This document shows positions 33,840 to 46,739 of a DNA stretch of 64,000 nucleotides, piece after piece. Numbering within the stretch: position 1 is the first letter of the stretch; each line of letters starts with the position of its first letter. Position numbers and translations under genes: made by a program. Below the pieces are notes generated by a model. That model was not told the DNA's origin and did not search any database. It saw only the letters and a program-made list of their open reading frames with translations. Origin of the DNA: Galeopsis tetrahit (taxonomy: Eukaryota; Streptophyta; Magnoliopsida; Lamiales; Lamiaceae); assembly GCA_963675135.1 (NCBI GenBank), contig CAVLYN010000140.1, positions 42,001 to 106,000 on the forward strand, in the 5' to 3' direction.

Positions 33840-36826
33840 GACGGTTTTTGAATTTGAGGCCTCAGGTGCGGAGTTTTTGATGTCGTCGCCCATAGCCAAA
33901 TTGCGCGCACGCTTGTGCGCCGTTTTTACAAAGTTTTCAGATTGCCTCTCGGGTTTGCATTTCTAGCTGAATTGGCCATAGAATCAATTTTGTCGAGACG
34001 GTTTTTGAATTTGAGGCCTCGGGTGCGGAGTTTTTGACGTCGTCGCACATCGCCAAATTGCGCGCACGCTTGTGCGCCGTTTTTACAAAGTTTTCAGATT
34101 GCCTCTCGGGTTTGCATTTCTAGCTAAAATTGGTCATAGAATCAATTGTGTCGAGACGGTTTTTGAATTTGAGGCCACGGGTGCGGAGTTTTTGACGTCG
34201 TCGCCCATAGCCAAATTGCGCGCACGCTTGTGCGCCGTTTTTACAAAGTTTTCAGATTGCCTCTCGGGTTTGCATCTCTATCTGAATTGGCCATAGAATC
34301 AATTGTGTCGAGACGGTTTTTGAATTTGAGGCCTCGGGTGCGGAGTTTTTGACGTCGTCGCCCATAGCCAAACTTGCGCGCATGGTTGTGTGCCAGTTTT
34401 ACAAAGTTTTCAGATTGCCTCCCAAGTTTGCATCCCTCACTGAATTGGCCATAGAATCAATTGTGTCGAGACGGTTTTTGAATTTGAGACCTCGGGTGCG
34501 GAGTTTTTGACGTCGTCGCCCATAGCCAAATTGCGCGCACGCTTGTGCGCCGTTTTTACAATGTTTTCAGATTGCCTCTCGGGTTTGCATTTCTAGCTGA
34601 ATTGGCCATAGAATCAATTGCGTCGAGACGGTTTTTGAATTTGAGGCCTCGGGTGCGGAGTTTTTGACGTCGTCGCCCATAGTCAAATTGTGCGCACGCT
34701 TGTGCGCCGTTTTTACAAAGAATTCAGATTGCCTCTCGGGTTTGCATTTCTAGCTGAATTGGCCATAGAATCAATTGTGTCGAGACGGTTTTTGAATTTG
34801 AGGCCTCGGGTGCGGAGTTTTTTACGTCGTCGCCCATAGCCAAATTGCGCGCACGCTTGTGCGCCGTTTTTACAAAGTTTTCAAATTGCCTCTCGGGTTT
34901 GCATTTCTAGCTAAAATTGGTCATAGAATCAATTGTGTCGAGACGGTTTTTGAATTTGAGGCCACGAGTGCGGAGTTTTTGACGTCGTCGCCCATAGCCA
35001 AATTGCACGCACGCTTGTGCGCCGTTTTTACAAAGTTTTCAGATTGCCTCTCGGGTTTGCATTTCTATCTGAATTGGCCATAGAATCAATTGTGTCGAGA
35101 CGGTTTTTGAATTTGAGGCCTCGGGTGCGGAGTGTTTGACGTCGTCGCCCATAGTCAAATTGCGCGCACGCTTGTGCGCCGTTTTTACAAAGTATTCAGA
35201 TTGCCTCTCGGGTTTGCATTTCTAGCTGAATTGGCCATATAATCAATTGTGTCGAGACGGTTTTTGAATTTGAGGCCTCGGGTGCGGAGTTTTTGACGTC
35301 GTCGCCCATAGTCAAATTGCGCGCACGGTTGTGCGCCGTTTTTACAAAGTTTTCAGATTGCCTCTCAGGTTTGCATTTCTAGCTGAATTGGCCATAGAAT
35401 CAATTGTGTCGAGACGGTTTTTGAATTTGAGGCCTCTGGTGCGGAGTTTTTGACGTCGTCGCCCATAGCCAAATTGCGCGCACGCTTGTGCGCCGTTTTT
35501 ACAAAGTTTTCAAATTGCCTCCCGGGTTTGCATTTCTAGCTAAAATTGGTCATAGAATCAATTGTGTCGAGACGGTTTTTTAATTAGAGGCCTCGGGTGC
35601 AGAGTTCTTGACGTCGTCACCAATAGCCAAATTGCGCGCACGCTTGTGCGCCGTTTTTACAAAGTTTTCAGATTGCCTCTCGGGTTTGAATTTCCCACTG
35701 AATTGGCCATAGAATCAATTGTGTCGAGACAGTTTTTGAATTTGAGGCCTCGGGTGCGGAGTTTTTGACGTCGTCGCCCATAGCCAAATTGCGCGCACGC
35801 TTGTGCGCCGTTTTTACAAAGTTTTCAGATTGCCTCTCGGGTTTGCATTTCTAGCTGAATTGGCCATAGAATCAATTTTGTCGAGACAGTTTTTGAATTT
35901 GAGGCCTCGGGTGCGGAGTTTTTGACGTCGTCGCCCCTAACCAAATTGCGCGCACGCTTGTGCGCCGTTTTTACAAAGTTTTCAGATTGCCATTCGGGTT
36001 TGCATTTCTAGCTGAATTGGCCATAGAATCAATTGTGTCGAGACGGTTTTTGAATTTGAGGCCTCGGGTGCAGAGTTTTTGACGTCGTCGCCCATAGTCA
36101 AATTGCGCGCACGGTTGTGCGCCGGTTTTACAAAGTTTTAAGATTGCCTCTCAGGTTTGCATTTCTAGCTGAATTGGCCATAGAATCAATTTTGTCGAGA
36201 CAGTTTTTGAATTCGAGGCCTCGGGTGCGGAGTTTTTGACGTCGTCGCCCCTAACCAAATTGCGCGCACGCTTGTGCGCCGTTTTTACAAAGTTTTCAGA
36301 TTGCCATTCGGGTTTGCATTTCTAGCTGAATTGGCCATAGAATCAATTGTGTCGAGACGGTTTTTGAATTTGAGGCCTCGGGTGCAGAGTTTTTGACGTT
36401 GTCGCCCATAGTCAAATTGCGCGCACGGTTGTGCGCCGTTTTTACAAAGTTTTCAGATTGCCTCTCAGGTTTGCATTTCTAGCTGAATTGGCCATAGAAT
36501 CAATTGAGTCGAGACGGTTTTTGAATTTGAGGCCTCGGGTGCGGAGTTTTGACGTCGTCGCCCGTAGCCAAATTGCGCGCACGCTTGTGCGCCGTTTTTA
36601 CAAAGTTTTCAGATTGCCTCTCGGGTTTGCATTTCTAGCTAAAATTGGTCATAGAATCAATTGTGTCGAGACGGTTTTTGAATTTGAGGCCTCGGGTGCG
36701 GAGTTTTTGACGTCGTCGCCCATACCCAAATTGCGCGCACGCTTGTGCGCCGTTTTTACAAAGTTTTCAGATTGCCTCTCGGGTTTGAATTTCCCACTGA
36801 ATTGGCCATAGAATCAATTGTGTCGA
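33840..36826 (+). repeat. HOR3 unit a (19 monomers, 2987 bp)
   Basis: The unit runs from the tcaggtgcgg/gatgtcg monomer that follows the H-type end tttgaatttcccac to the next such monomer. Markers in order: gtgccagttttac (near 34391), acaatgttttc (34558), a D monomer (near 34682), gagtgtttgacg (35130), ccatataatc (35236), CCCGGG at 35521, ttttttaattagagg (35575), gccggttttac (36122), ttcgaggcc (36211), gacgttgtcg (36396), and a monomer missing one T (gagttttgacg near 36546). Confidence 0.9.
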
Positions 36827-39655
36827 GACGGTTTTTGAATTTGAGGCCTCAGGTGCAGAGTTTTTGATGTCGTCGCCCATAGCCAAATTGCGCGCACGCT
36901 TGTGCGCCGTTTTTACAAAGTTTTCAGATTGCCTCTCGGGTTTGCATTTCTATCTGAATTGGCCATAGAATCAATTGTGTCGAGACGGTTTTTGAATTTG
37001 AGGCCACGGGTGCGGAGTTTTTGACGTCGTCGCCCATAGCCAAATTGCGCGCACGCTTGTGCGCCGTTTTTACAAAGTTTTCAGATTGCCTCTCGGGTTT
37101 GCATCTCTATCTGAATTGGCCATAGAATCAATTGTGTCGAGACGGTTTTTGAATTTGAGGCCTCGGGTGCGGAGTTTTTGACGTCGTCGCCCATAGCCAA
37201 ACTTGCGCGCATGGTTGTGTGCCAGTTTTACAAAGTTTTCAGATTGCCTCCCAAGTTTGCATCCCTCACTGAATTGGCCATAGAATCAATTGTGTCGAGA
37301 CGGTTTTTGAATTTGAGACCTCGGGTGCGGAGTTTTTGACGTCGTCGCCCATAGCCAAATTGCGCGCACGCTTGTGCGCCGTTTTTACAATGTTTTCAGA
37401 TTGCCTCTCGGGTTTGCATTTCTAGCTGAATTGGCCATAGAATCAATTGCGTCGAGACGGTTTTTGAATTTGAGGCCTCGGGTGCGGAGTTTTTGACGTC
37501 GTCGCCCATAGTCAAATTGTGCGCACGCTTGTGCGCCGTTTTTACAAAGAATTCAGATTGCCTCTCGGGTTTGCATTTCTAGCTGAATTGGCCATAGAAT
37601 CAATTGTGTCGAGACGGTTTTTGAATTTGAGGCCTCGGGTGCGGAGTTTTTTACGTCGTCGCCCATAGCCAAATTGCGCGCACGCTTGTGCGCCGTTTTT
37701 ACAAAGTTTTCAAATTGCCTCTCGGGTTTGCATTTCTAGCTAAAATTGGTCATAGAATCAATTGTGTCGAGACGGTTTTTGAATTTGAGGCCACGAGTGC
37801 GGAGTTTTTGACGTCGTCGCCCATAGCCAAATTGCACGCACGCTTGTGCGCCGTTTTTACAAAGTTTTCAGATTGCCTCTCGGGTTTGCATTTCTATCTG
37901 AATTGGCCATAGAATCAATTGTGTCGAGACGGTTTTTGAATTTGAGGCCTCGGGTGCGGAGTGTTTGACGTCGTCGCCCATAGTCAAATTGCGCGCACGC
38001 TTGTGCGCCGTTTTTACAAAGTATTCAGATTGCCTCTCGGGTTTGCATTTCTAGCTGAATTGGCCATATAATCAATTGTGTCGAGACGGTTTTTGAATTT
38101 GAGGCCTCGGGTGCGGAGTTTTTGACGTCGTCGCCCATAGTCAAATTGCGCGCACGGTTGTGCGCCGTTTTTACAAAGTTTTCAGATTGCCTCTCAGGTT
38201 TGCATTTCTAGCTGAATTGGCCATAGAATCAATTGTGTCGAGACGGTTTTTGAATTTGAGGCCTCTGGTGCGGAGTTTTTGACGTCGTCGCCCATAGCCA
38301 AATTGCGCGCACGCTTGTGCGCCGTTTTTACAAAGTTTTCAAATTGCCTCCCGGGTTTGCATTTCTAGCTAAAATTGGTCATAGAATCAATTGTGTCGAG
38401 ACGGTTTTTTAATTAGAGGCCTCGGGTGCAGAGTTCTTGACGTCGTCACCAATAGCCAAATTGCGCGCACGCTTGTGCGCCGTTTTTACAAAGTTTTCAG
38501 ATTGCCTCTCGGGTTTGAATTTCCCACTGAATTGGCCATAGAATCAATTGTGTCGAGACAGTTTTTGAATTTGAGGCCTCGGGTGCGGAGTTTTTGACGT
38601 CGTCGCCCATAGCCAAATTGCGCGCACGCTTGTGCGCCGTTTTTACAAAGTTTTCAGATTGCCTCTCGGGTTTGCATTTCTAGCTGAATTGGCCATAGAA
38701 TCAATTTTGTCGAGACAGTTTTTGAATTTGAGGCCTCGGGTGCGGAGTTTTTGACGTCGTCGCCCCTAACCAAATTGCGCGCACGCTTGTGCGCCGTTTT
38801 TACAAAGTTTTCAGATTGCCATTCGGGTTTGCATTTCTAGCTGAATTGGCCATAGAATCAATTGTGTCGAGACGGTTTTTGAATTTGAGGCCTCGGGTGC
38901 AGAGTTTTTGACGTCGTCGCCCATAGTCAAATTGCGCGCACGGTTGTGCGCCGGTTTTACAAAGTTTTAAGATTGCCTCTCAGGTTTGCATTTCTAGCTG
39001 AATTGGCCATAGAATCAATTTTGTCGAGACAGTTTTTGAATTCGAGGCCTCGGGTGCGGAGTTTTTGACGTCGTCGCCCCTAACCAAATTGCGCGCACGC
39101 TTGTGCGCCGTTTTTACAAAGTTTTCAGATTGCCATTCGGGTTTGCATTTTTAGCTGAATTGGCCATAGAATCAATTGTGTCGAGACGGTTTTTGAATTT
39201 GAGGCCTCGGGTGCAGAGTTTTTGACGTTGTCGCCCATAGTCAAATTGCGCGCACGGTTGTGCGCCGTTTTTACAAAGTTTTCAGATTGCCTCTCAGGTT
39301 TGCATTTCTAGCTGAATTGGCCATAGAATCAATTGAGTCGAGACGGTTTTTGAATTTGAGGCCTCGGGTGCGGAGTTTTGACGTCGTCGCCCGTAGCCAA
39401 ATTGCGCGCACGCTTGTGCGCCGTTTTTACAAAGTTTTCAGATTGCCTCTCGGGTTTGCATTTCTAGCTAAAATTGGTCATAGAATCAATTGTGTCGAGA
39501 CGGTTTTTGAATTTGAGGCCTCGGGTGCGGAGTTTTTGACGTCGTCGCCCATACCCAAATTGCGCGCACGCTTGTGCGCCGTTTTTACAAAGTTTTCAGA
39601 TTGCCTCTCGGGTTTGAATTTCCCACTGAATTGGCCATAGAATCAATTGTGTCGA
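36827..39655 (+). repeat. HOR3 unit b (18 monomers, 2829 bp)
   Basis: All the private markers of unit a recur at 2829 bp, including acaatgttttc, gagtgtttgacg, ttcgaggcc and gacgttgtcg. It lacks the E/b monomer present in unit a near 34.0 kb; the monomer after gatgtcg ends in tatctg and leads straight to ccacggg. One copy-specific change is gcatttttagctg near 39145. Confidence 0.9.
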
Positions 39656-40284
39656 GACGGTTTTTGAATTTGAGGCCTCAGGTGCAGAGTTTTTGATGTC
39701 GTCGCCCATAGCCAAATTGCGCGCACGCTTGTGCGCCGTTTTTACAAAGTTTTCAGATTGCCTCTCGGGTTTGCATTTCTATCTGAATTGGCCATAGAAT
39801 CAATTGTGTCGAGACGGTTTTTGAATTTGAGGCCTCGGGTGCGGAGTTTTTGACGTCGTCGCCCATAGCCAAACTTGCGCGCATGGTTGTGTCCATTTTT
39901 ACAAAGTTTTCAGATTGCCTCCCAAGTTTGCATCCCTCACTGAATTGGCCATAGAATCAATTGTGTCGAGACGGTTTTTGAATTTGAGACCTCGGGTGCG
40001 GAGTTTTTGACGTCGTCGCCCATAGCCAAATTGCGTGCATGCTTGTGCGCCGTTTTTACAAAGTTTTCAGATTGCCTCTCGGGTTTGCATTTCTAGCTAA
40101 AATTGGTCATAGAATCAATTGTGTCGAGACGGTTTTTGAATTTGAGGCCACGGGTGCGGAGTTTTTGACGTCGTCGCCCATAGCCAAATTGCGCGCACGG
40201 TTGGGCGCCATTTTTACAAAGTTTTCAGATTGCCTCTCGGGTTTGCATTTCTATCTGAATTGGCCATAGAATCAATTGTGTCGA
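39656..40284 (+). repeat. HOR3-to-HOR2 junction (4 monomers)
   Basis: The first monomer (39656) is the HOR3 tcaggtgcag/gatgtcg type. The next three are HOR2 monomers 8, 9 and 10, recognisable by gtgtccattttt, gacctcggg with gcgtgcatgc, and ggttgggcgcca. The switch of family is made within one monomer length with no foreign sequence. Confidence 0.88.
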
Positions 40285-41701
40285 GACGGTTTTTGAATTT
40301 GAGGCCTCGGGTGCGGAGTTTTTGACGTCGTCGCCCATAGTCAAATTGTGCGCACGCTTGTGCGCCGTTTTTACAAAGAATTCAGATTGCCTCTCGGGTT
40401 TGCATTTCTAGCTGAATTGGCCATAGAATCAATTGTGTCGAGACGGTTTTTGAATTTGAGGCCTCGGGTACGGAGTTTTTGTCGTCGTCGCCCATAGCCA
40501 AATTGCGCGCACACTTGTGCGCCGTTTTTACAAAGTTTTCAAATTGCCTCTCGGGTTTGCATTTCTAGCTAAAATTGGTCATAGAATCAATTGTGTAGAG
40601 ACGGTTTTTGAATTTGAGGCCTCGGGTGCAGAGTTTTTGACGTCGTCACCAATAGCCAAATTGCGCGCACGCTTGTGCGCCGTTTTTACAAAGTTTTCAG
40701 ATTGCCTCTCGGGTTTGCATTTCTAGCTGAATTGGCCATAGAATCAATTGTGTCGAGACGGTTTTTGAATTTGAGGCCTCGGGTGCGGAGTTTTTGACGT
40801 CGTCGCCCATAGCCAAATTGTGCGCACGCTTGTGCGCCGTTTTTACAAAGTTTTCAGATTGCCTCTCGGGTTTGCATTTCTAGCTAAAATTGGTCATAGA
40901 ATCAATTATGTTGAGACGGTTTTTGAATTTGAGGCCTCGGGTGCGGAGTTTTTGACGTCGTCGCCCATAGCCAAATTGCGCGCACGCTTGTGCGCCGTTT
41001 TTACAAAGTTTTCAGATTGCCTCTCGGGTTTGCATTTCTAGCTGAATTGGCCATAGAATCAATTTTGTCGAGACGGTTTTTGAATTTGAGGCCTCGGGTG
41101 CGGAGTTTTTGACGTCGTCGCACATCGCCAAATTGCGCGCACGCTTGTGCGCCGTTTTTAAAAAGTTTTCAGATTGCCTCTCGGGTTTGCATTTCTAGCT
41201 AAAATTGGTCATAGAATCAATTGTGTCGAGACGGTTTTTGAATTTGAGGCCACGGGTGCGGAGTTTTTGACGTCGTCGCCCATAGCCAAATTGCGCGCAC
41301 GCTTGTGCGCCGTTTTTACAAAGTTTTCAGATTGCCTCTCGGGTTTGCATTTCTATCTGAATTGGCCATAGAATCAATTGTGTCGAGACGGTTTTTGAAT
41401 TTGAGACCTCGGGTGCGGAGTTTTTGACGTCGTCGCCCATAGCCAAATTGCGTGCACGCTTGTGCGCCGTTTTTACAAAGTTTTCAGATTGCCTCTCGGG
41501 TTTGCATTTCTAGCTAAAATTGGTCATAGAATCAATTGTGTCGAGACGGTTTTTGAATTTGAGGCCACGGGTGCGGAGTTTTTGACGTCGTCGCCCATAG
41601 CCAAATTGCGCGCACGGTTGGGCGCCATTTTTACAAAGTTTTCAGATTGCCTCTCGGGTTTGCATTTCTATCTGAATTGGCCATAGAATCAATTGTGTCG
41701 A
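40285..41701 (+). repeat. HOR2 unit 9 (9 monomers, 1417 bp), C monomer deleted
   Basis: Monomers 1-7 are followed directly by monomer 9 (gagacctcggg at 41387), so the C-type monomer is missing. This is the only HOR2 unit in this stretch without C. It shares tttttaaaaag (near 41157) with units 8 and 10 and has a private ttgtgcgcacgc in monomer 4 near 40819. Confidence 0.92.
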
Positions 41702-43275
41702 GACGGTTTTTGAATTTGAGGCCTCGGGTGCGGAGTTTTTGACGTCGTCGCCCATAGTCAAATTGTGCGCACGCTTGTGCGCCGTTTTTACAAAGAATTC
41801 AGATTGCCTCTCGGGTTTGCATTTCTAGCTGAATTGGCCATAGAATCAATTGTGTCGAGACGGTTTTTGAATTTGAGGCCTCGGGTACGGAGTTTTTGTC
41901 GTCGTCGCCCATAGCCAAATTGCGCGCACACTTGTGCGCCGTTTTTACAAAGTTTTCAAATTGCCTCTCGGGTTTGCATTTCTAGCTAAAATTGGTCATA
42001 GAATCAATTGTGTAGAGACGGTTTTTGAATTTGAGGCCTCGGGTGCAGAGTTTTTGACGTCGTCACCAATAGCCAAATTGCGCGCACGCTTGTGCGCCGT
42101 TTTTACAAAGTTTTCAGATTGCCTCTCGGGTTTGCATTTCTAGCTGAATTGGCCATAGAATCAATTGTGTCGAGACGGTTTTTGAATTTGAGGCCTCGGG
42201 TGCGGAGTTTTTGACGTCGTCGCCCATAGCCAAATTGCGCGCACGCTTGTGCGCCGTTTTTACAAAGTTTTCAGATTGCCTCTCGGGTTTGCATTTCTAG
42301 CTAAAATTGGTCATAGAATCAATTATGTTGAGACGGTTTTTGAATTTGAGGCCTCGGGTGCGGAGTTTTTGACGTCGTCGCCCATAGCCAAATTGCGCGC
42401 ACGCTTGTGCGCCGTTTTTACAAAGTTTTCAGATTGCCTCTCGGGTTTGCATTTCTAGCTGAATTGGCCATAGAATCAATTTTGTCGAGACGGTTTTTGA
42501 ATTTGAGGCCTCGGGTGCGGAGTTTTTGACGTCGTCGCACATCGCCAAATTGCGCGCACGCTTGTGCGCCGTTTTTAAAAAGTTTTCAGATTGCCTCTCG
42601 GGTTTGCATTTCTAGCTAAAATTGGTCATAGAATCAATTGTGTCGAGACGGTTTTTGAATTTGAGGCCACGGGTGCGGAGTTTTTGACGTCGTCGCCCAT
42701 AGCCAAATTGCGCGCACGCTTGTGCGCCGTTTTTACAAAGTTTTCAGATTGCCTCTCGGGTTTGCATTTCTATCTGAATTGGCCATAGAATCAATTGTGT
42801 CGAGACGGTTTTTGAATTTGAGGCCTCGGGTGCGGAGTTTTTGACGTCGTCGCCCATAGCCAAACTTGCGCGCATGGTTGTGTCCATTTTTACAAAGTTT
42901 TCAGATTGCCTCCCAAGTTTGCATCCCTCACTGAATTGGCCATAGAATCAATTGTGTCGAGACGGTTTTTGAATTTGAGACCTCGGGTGAGGAGTTTTTG
43001 ACGTCGTCGCCCATAGCCAAATTGCGCGCACGCTTGTGCGCCGTTTTTACAAAGTTTTCAGATTGCCTCTCGGGTTTGCATTTCTAGCTAAAATTGGTCA
43101 TAGAATCAATTGTGTCGAGACGGTTTTTGAATTTGAGGCCACGGGTGCGGAGTTTTTGACGTCGTCGCCCATAGCCAAATTGCGCGCACGCTTGGGCGCC
43201 GTTTTTACAAAGTTTTCAGATTGCCTCTCGGGTTTGCATTTCTATCTGAATTGGCCATAGAATCAATTGTGTCGA
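41702..43275 (+). repeat. HOR2 unit 10 (10 monomers, 1574 bp)
   Basis: Paralogue of unit 8 at 12268 bp, sharing tttttaaaaag and cgcttgggcgccg. It has a unique gggtgaggag near 42987. It is followed by the same transition block that follows unit 8. Confidence 0.92.
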
Positions 43276-45951
43276 GACGGTTTTTGAATTTGAGACCTCG
43301 GGTGCGGAGTTTTTGATGTCGTCGCCCATAGCCAAATTGCGCGCACGCTTGTGCGCCGTTTTTACAAAGTTTTCAGATTGCCTCTCGGGTTTGCATTTCT
43401 AGCTGAATTGGCCATAGAATCAATTGTGTCGAGACGGTTTTTGAATTTGAGGCCTCAGGTGCGGAGTTTTTGACGTCGTCGCCCATAGCCAAATTGCGCG
43501 CACGCTTGTGCGCCGTTTTTACAAAATTTTCAAATTGCCTCTCGGGTTTGCATTTCTAGCTAAAATTGGTCATAGAATCAATTGTGTCGAGACGGTTTTT
43601 GAATTTGAGGCCACGGGTGCGGAGTTTTTGACGTCGTCGCCCATAGCCAAATTGCACGCACGCTTGTGCGCCATTTTTACAAAGTTTTCAGATTGCCTCT
43701 CGGGTTTGCATTTCTATCTGAATTGGCCATAGAATCAATTGTGTCGAGACGGTTTTTAAATTTGAGGCTTCGGGTGCGGAGTTTTTGACGTCGTCGCCCA
43801 TAGCCAAACTTGCGCGCATGGTTGTGTGCCATTTTTACAAAGTTTTCAGATTGCCTCCCAAGTTTGCATCCCTCACTGAATTGGCCGTAGAATCAATTGT
43901 GTCGAGACGGTTTTTGAATTTGAGGCCTCGGGTGCGGAGTTTTTGACGTCGTCGCCCATAGCCAAATTGCGCGCACGCTTGTGCGCCGTTTTTACAAAGT
44001 TTTCAGATTGCCTCTCGGGTTTGCATTTCTAGCTGAATTGGCCATAGAATCAATTGTGTCGAGACGGTTTTTGAATTTGAGGCCTCGGGTGCGGAGTTTT
44101 TGACGTCGTCGCCCATAGCCAAATTGCGCATACGCTTGTGCGCCGTTTTTACAAAGTTTTCAAATTACCTCTTGGGTTTGCATTCCTACCTAAAATTGGT
44201 CATAGAATCAATTGTGTCGAGACGGTTTTTGAATTTGAGGCCACGGGTGCGGAGTTTTTGACGTCGTCGCCCATAGCCAAATTGCGCGCACGCTTGTGCG
44301 CCGTTTTTACAAAGTTTTCAGATTGCCTCTCGGGTTTGCATTTCTATCTGAATTGGCTATAGAATCAATTGTGTCGAGACGGTTTTTGAATTTGAGGCCT
44401 CGGGTGCGGAGTTTTTGACGTCGTCGCCCATAGCCAAACTTGCGCGCATGGTTGTGTGCCATTTTTACAAAGTTTTCAGATTGCCTCCCAAGTTTGCATC
44501 CCTCACTGAATTGGCCATAGAATCAATTGTGTCGAGACGGTTTTTGAATTTGAGGCCTCGGGTGCGGAGTTTTTGACGTCGTCGCCCATAGCCAAATTGC
44601 GCGCACGCTTGTGCGCCGTTTTTACAAAGTTTTCAGATTGCCTCTCGGGTTTGCATTTCTAGCTGAATTGGCCATAGAATCAATTGTGTCGAGACGGTTT
44701 TTGAATTTGAGGCCTCGGGTGCGGAGTTTTTGACGTCGTCGCCCATAGTCAAATTGCGCGCACGCTTGTGCGCCGTTTTTACAAAGTATTCAGATTGCCT
44801 CTCGGGTTTGCATTTCTAGCTGAATTGGACATAGAATCAATTGTGTCGAGACGGTTTTTGAATTTGAGGCCTCTGGTGCGGAGTTTTTGACGTCGTCGCC
44901 CATAGCCAAATTGCGCGCACGCTTGTGCGCCGTTTTTACAAAGTTTTCAAATTGCCTCCCGGGTTTGCATTTCTAGCTAAAATTGGTCATAGAATCAATT
45001 GTGTTGAGACGGTTTTTGAATTTGAGGCCTCGGGTGCGGAGTTCTTGACGTCGTCGCCCATAGCCAAATTGCGCGCACGCTTGTGCGCCGTTTTTACAAA
45101 GTTTTCAGATTGCCTCTCGGGTTTGCATTTCTAGCTGAATTGGCCATAGAATCAATTGTGTCGAGACGGTTTTTGAATTTGAGGCCTCGGGTGCGGAGTT
45201 TTTGACGTCGTCGCACATCGCCAAATTGCGCGCACGCTTGTGCGCCGTTTTTACAAAGTTTTCAGATTGCCTCTCGGGTTTGCATTTCTAGCTAAAATTG
45301 GTCATAGAATCAATTGTGTCGAGACGGTTTTTGAATTTGAGGCCACGGGTGCGGAGTTTTTGACGTCGTCGCCCATAGCCAAATTGCGCGCACGCTTGTG
45401 CGCCGTTTTTACAAAGTTTTCAGATTGCCTCTCGGGTTTGCATTTCTATCTGAATTGGCCATAGAATCAATTGTGTCGAGACGGTTTTTGAATTTGAGGC
45501 CTCGGGTGCGGAGTTTTTGACGTCGTCGCCCATAGCCAAACTTGCGCGCATGGTTGTGTCCATTTTTACAAAGTTTTCAGATTGCCTCCCAAGTTTGCAT
45601 CCCTCACTGAATTGGCCATAGAATCAATTGTGTCGAGACGGTTTTTGAATTTGAGACCTCGGGTGCGGAGTTTTTGACGTCGTCGCCCATAGCCAAATTG
45701 CGCGCACGCTTGTGCGCCGTTTTTACAAAGTTTTCAGATTGCCTCTCGGGTTTGCATTTCTAGCTAAAATTGGTCATAGAATCAATTGTGTCGAGACGGT
45801 TTTTGAATTTGAGGCCACGGGTGCGGAGTTTTTGACGTCGTCGCCCATAGCCAAATTGCGCGCACGCTTGGGCGCCGTTTTTACAAAGTTTTCAGATTGC
45901 CTCTCGGGTTTGCATTTCTATCTGAATTGGCCATAGAATCAATTGTGTCGA
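43276..45951 (+). repeat. 17-monomer block copy 1 (2676 bp)
   Basis: This begins as the paralogue of 31008 onward (gatgtcg, aaatttgaggcttcggg, ggccgtagaatc, ttacctcttggg, CCCGGG at 44958). After about 45.2 kb it returns to HOR2 monomers 6-10. It has acaaaattttcaaattgcc near 43522, absent at 31.3 kb but present near 46198, so that mutation precedes the 2676-bp duplication and follows the 12.27-kb one. Confidence 0.88.
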
Positions 45952-46739
45952 GACGGTTTTTGAATTTGAGACCTCGGGTGCGGAGTTTTTGATGTCGTCG
46001 CCCATAGCCAAATTGCGCGCACGCTTGTGCGCCGTTTTTACAAAGTTTTCAGATTGCCTCTCGGGTTTGCATTTCTAGCTGAATTGGCCATAGAATCAAT
46101 TGTGTCGAGACGGTTTTTGAATTTGAGGCCTCAGGTGCGGAGTTTTTGACGTCGTCGCCCATAGCCAAATTGCGCGCACGCTTGTGCGCCGTTTTTACAA
46201 AATTTTCAAATTGCCTCTCGGGTTTGCATTTCTAGCTAAAATTGGTCATAGAATCAATTGTGTCGAGACGGTTTTTGAATTTGAGGCCACGGGTGCGGAG
46301 TTTTTGACGTCGTCGCCCATAGCCAAATTGCACGCACGCTTGTGCGCCATTTTTACAAAGTTTTCAGATTGCCTCTCGGGTTTGCATTTCTATCTGAATT
46401 GGCCATAGAATCAATTGTGTCGAGACGGTTTTTAAATTTGAGGCTTCGGGTGCGGAGTTTTTGACGTCGTCGCCCATAGCCAAACTTTTCGCGCATGGTT
46501 GTGTGCCATTTTTACAAAGTTTTCAGATTGCCTCCCAAGTTTGCATCCCTCACTGAATTGGCCGTAGAATCAATTGTGTCGAGACGGTTTTTGAATTTGA
46601 GGCCTCGGGTGCGGAGTTTTTGACGTCGTCGCCCATAGCCAAATTGCGCGCACGCTTGTGCGCCGTTTTTACAAAGTTTTCAGATTGCCTCTCGGGTTTG
46701 CATTTCTAGCTGAATTGGCCATAGAATCAATTGTGTCGA
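45952..46739 (+). repeat. 17-monomer block copy 2, only 5 monomers remain
   Basis: This repeats the first five monomers of the block at 43276 (gatgtcg; tcaggtgcgg with acaaaattttc; ccacggg with gcacgc; C type with gaggcttcggg; canonical), then switches to HOR3. The C monomer has an altered, one-base-longer caaacttttcgcgc near 46487, unique in the window. Confidence 0.87.
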
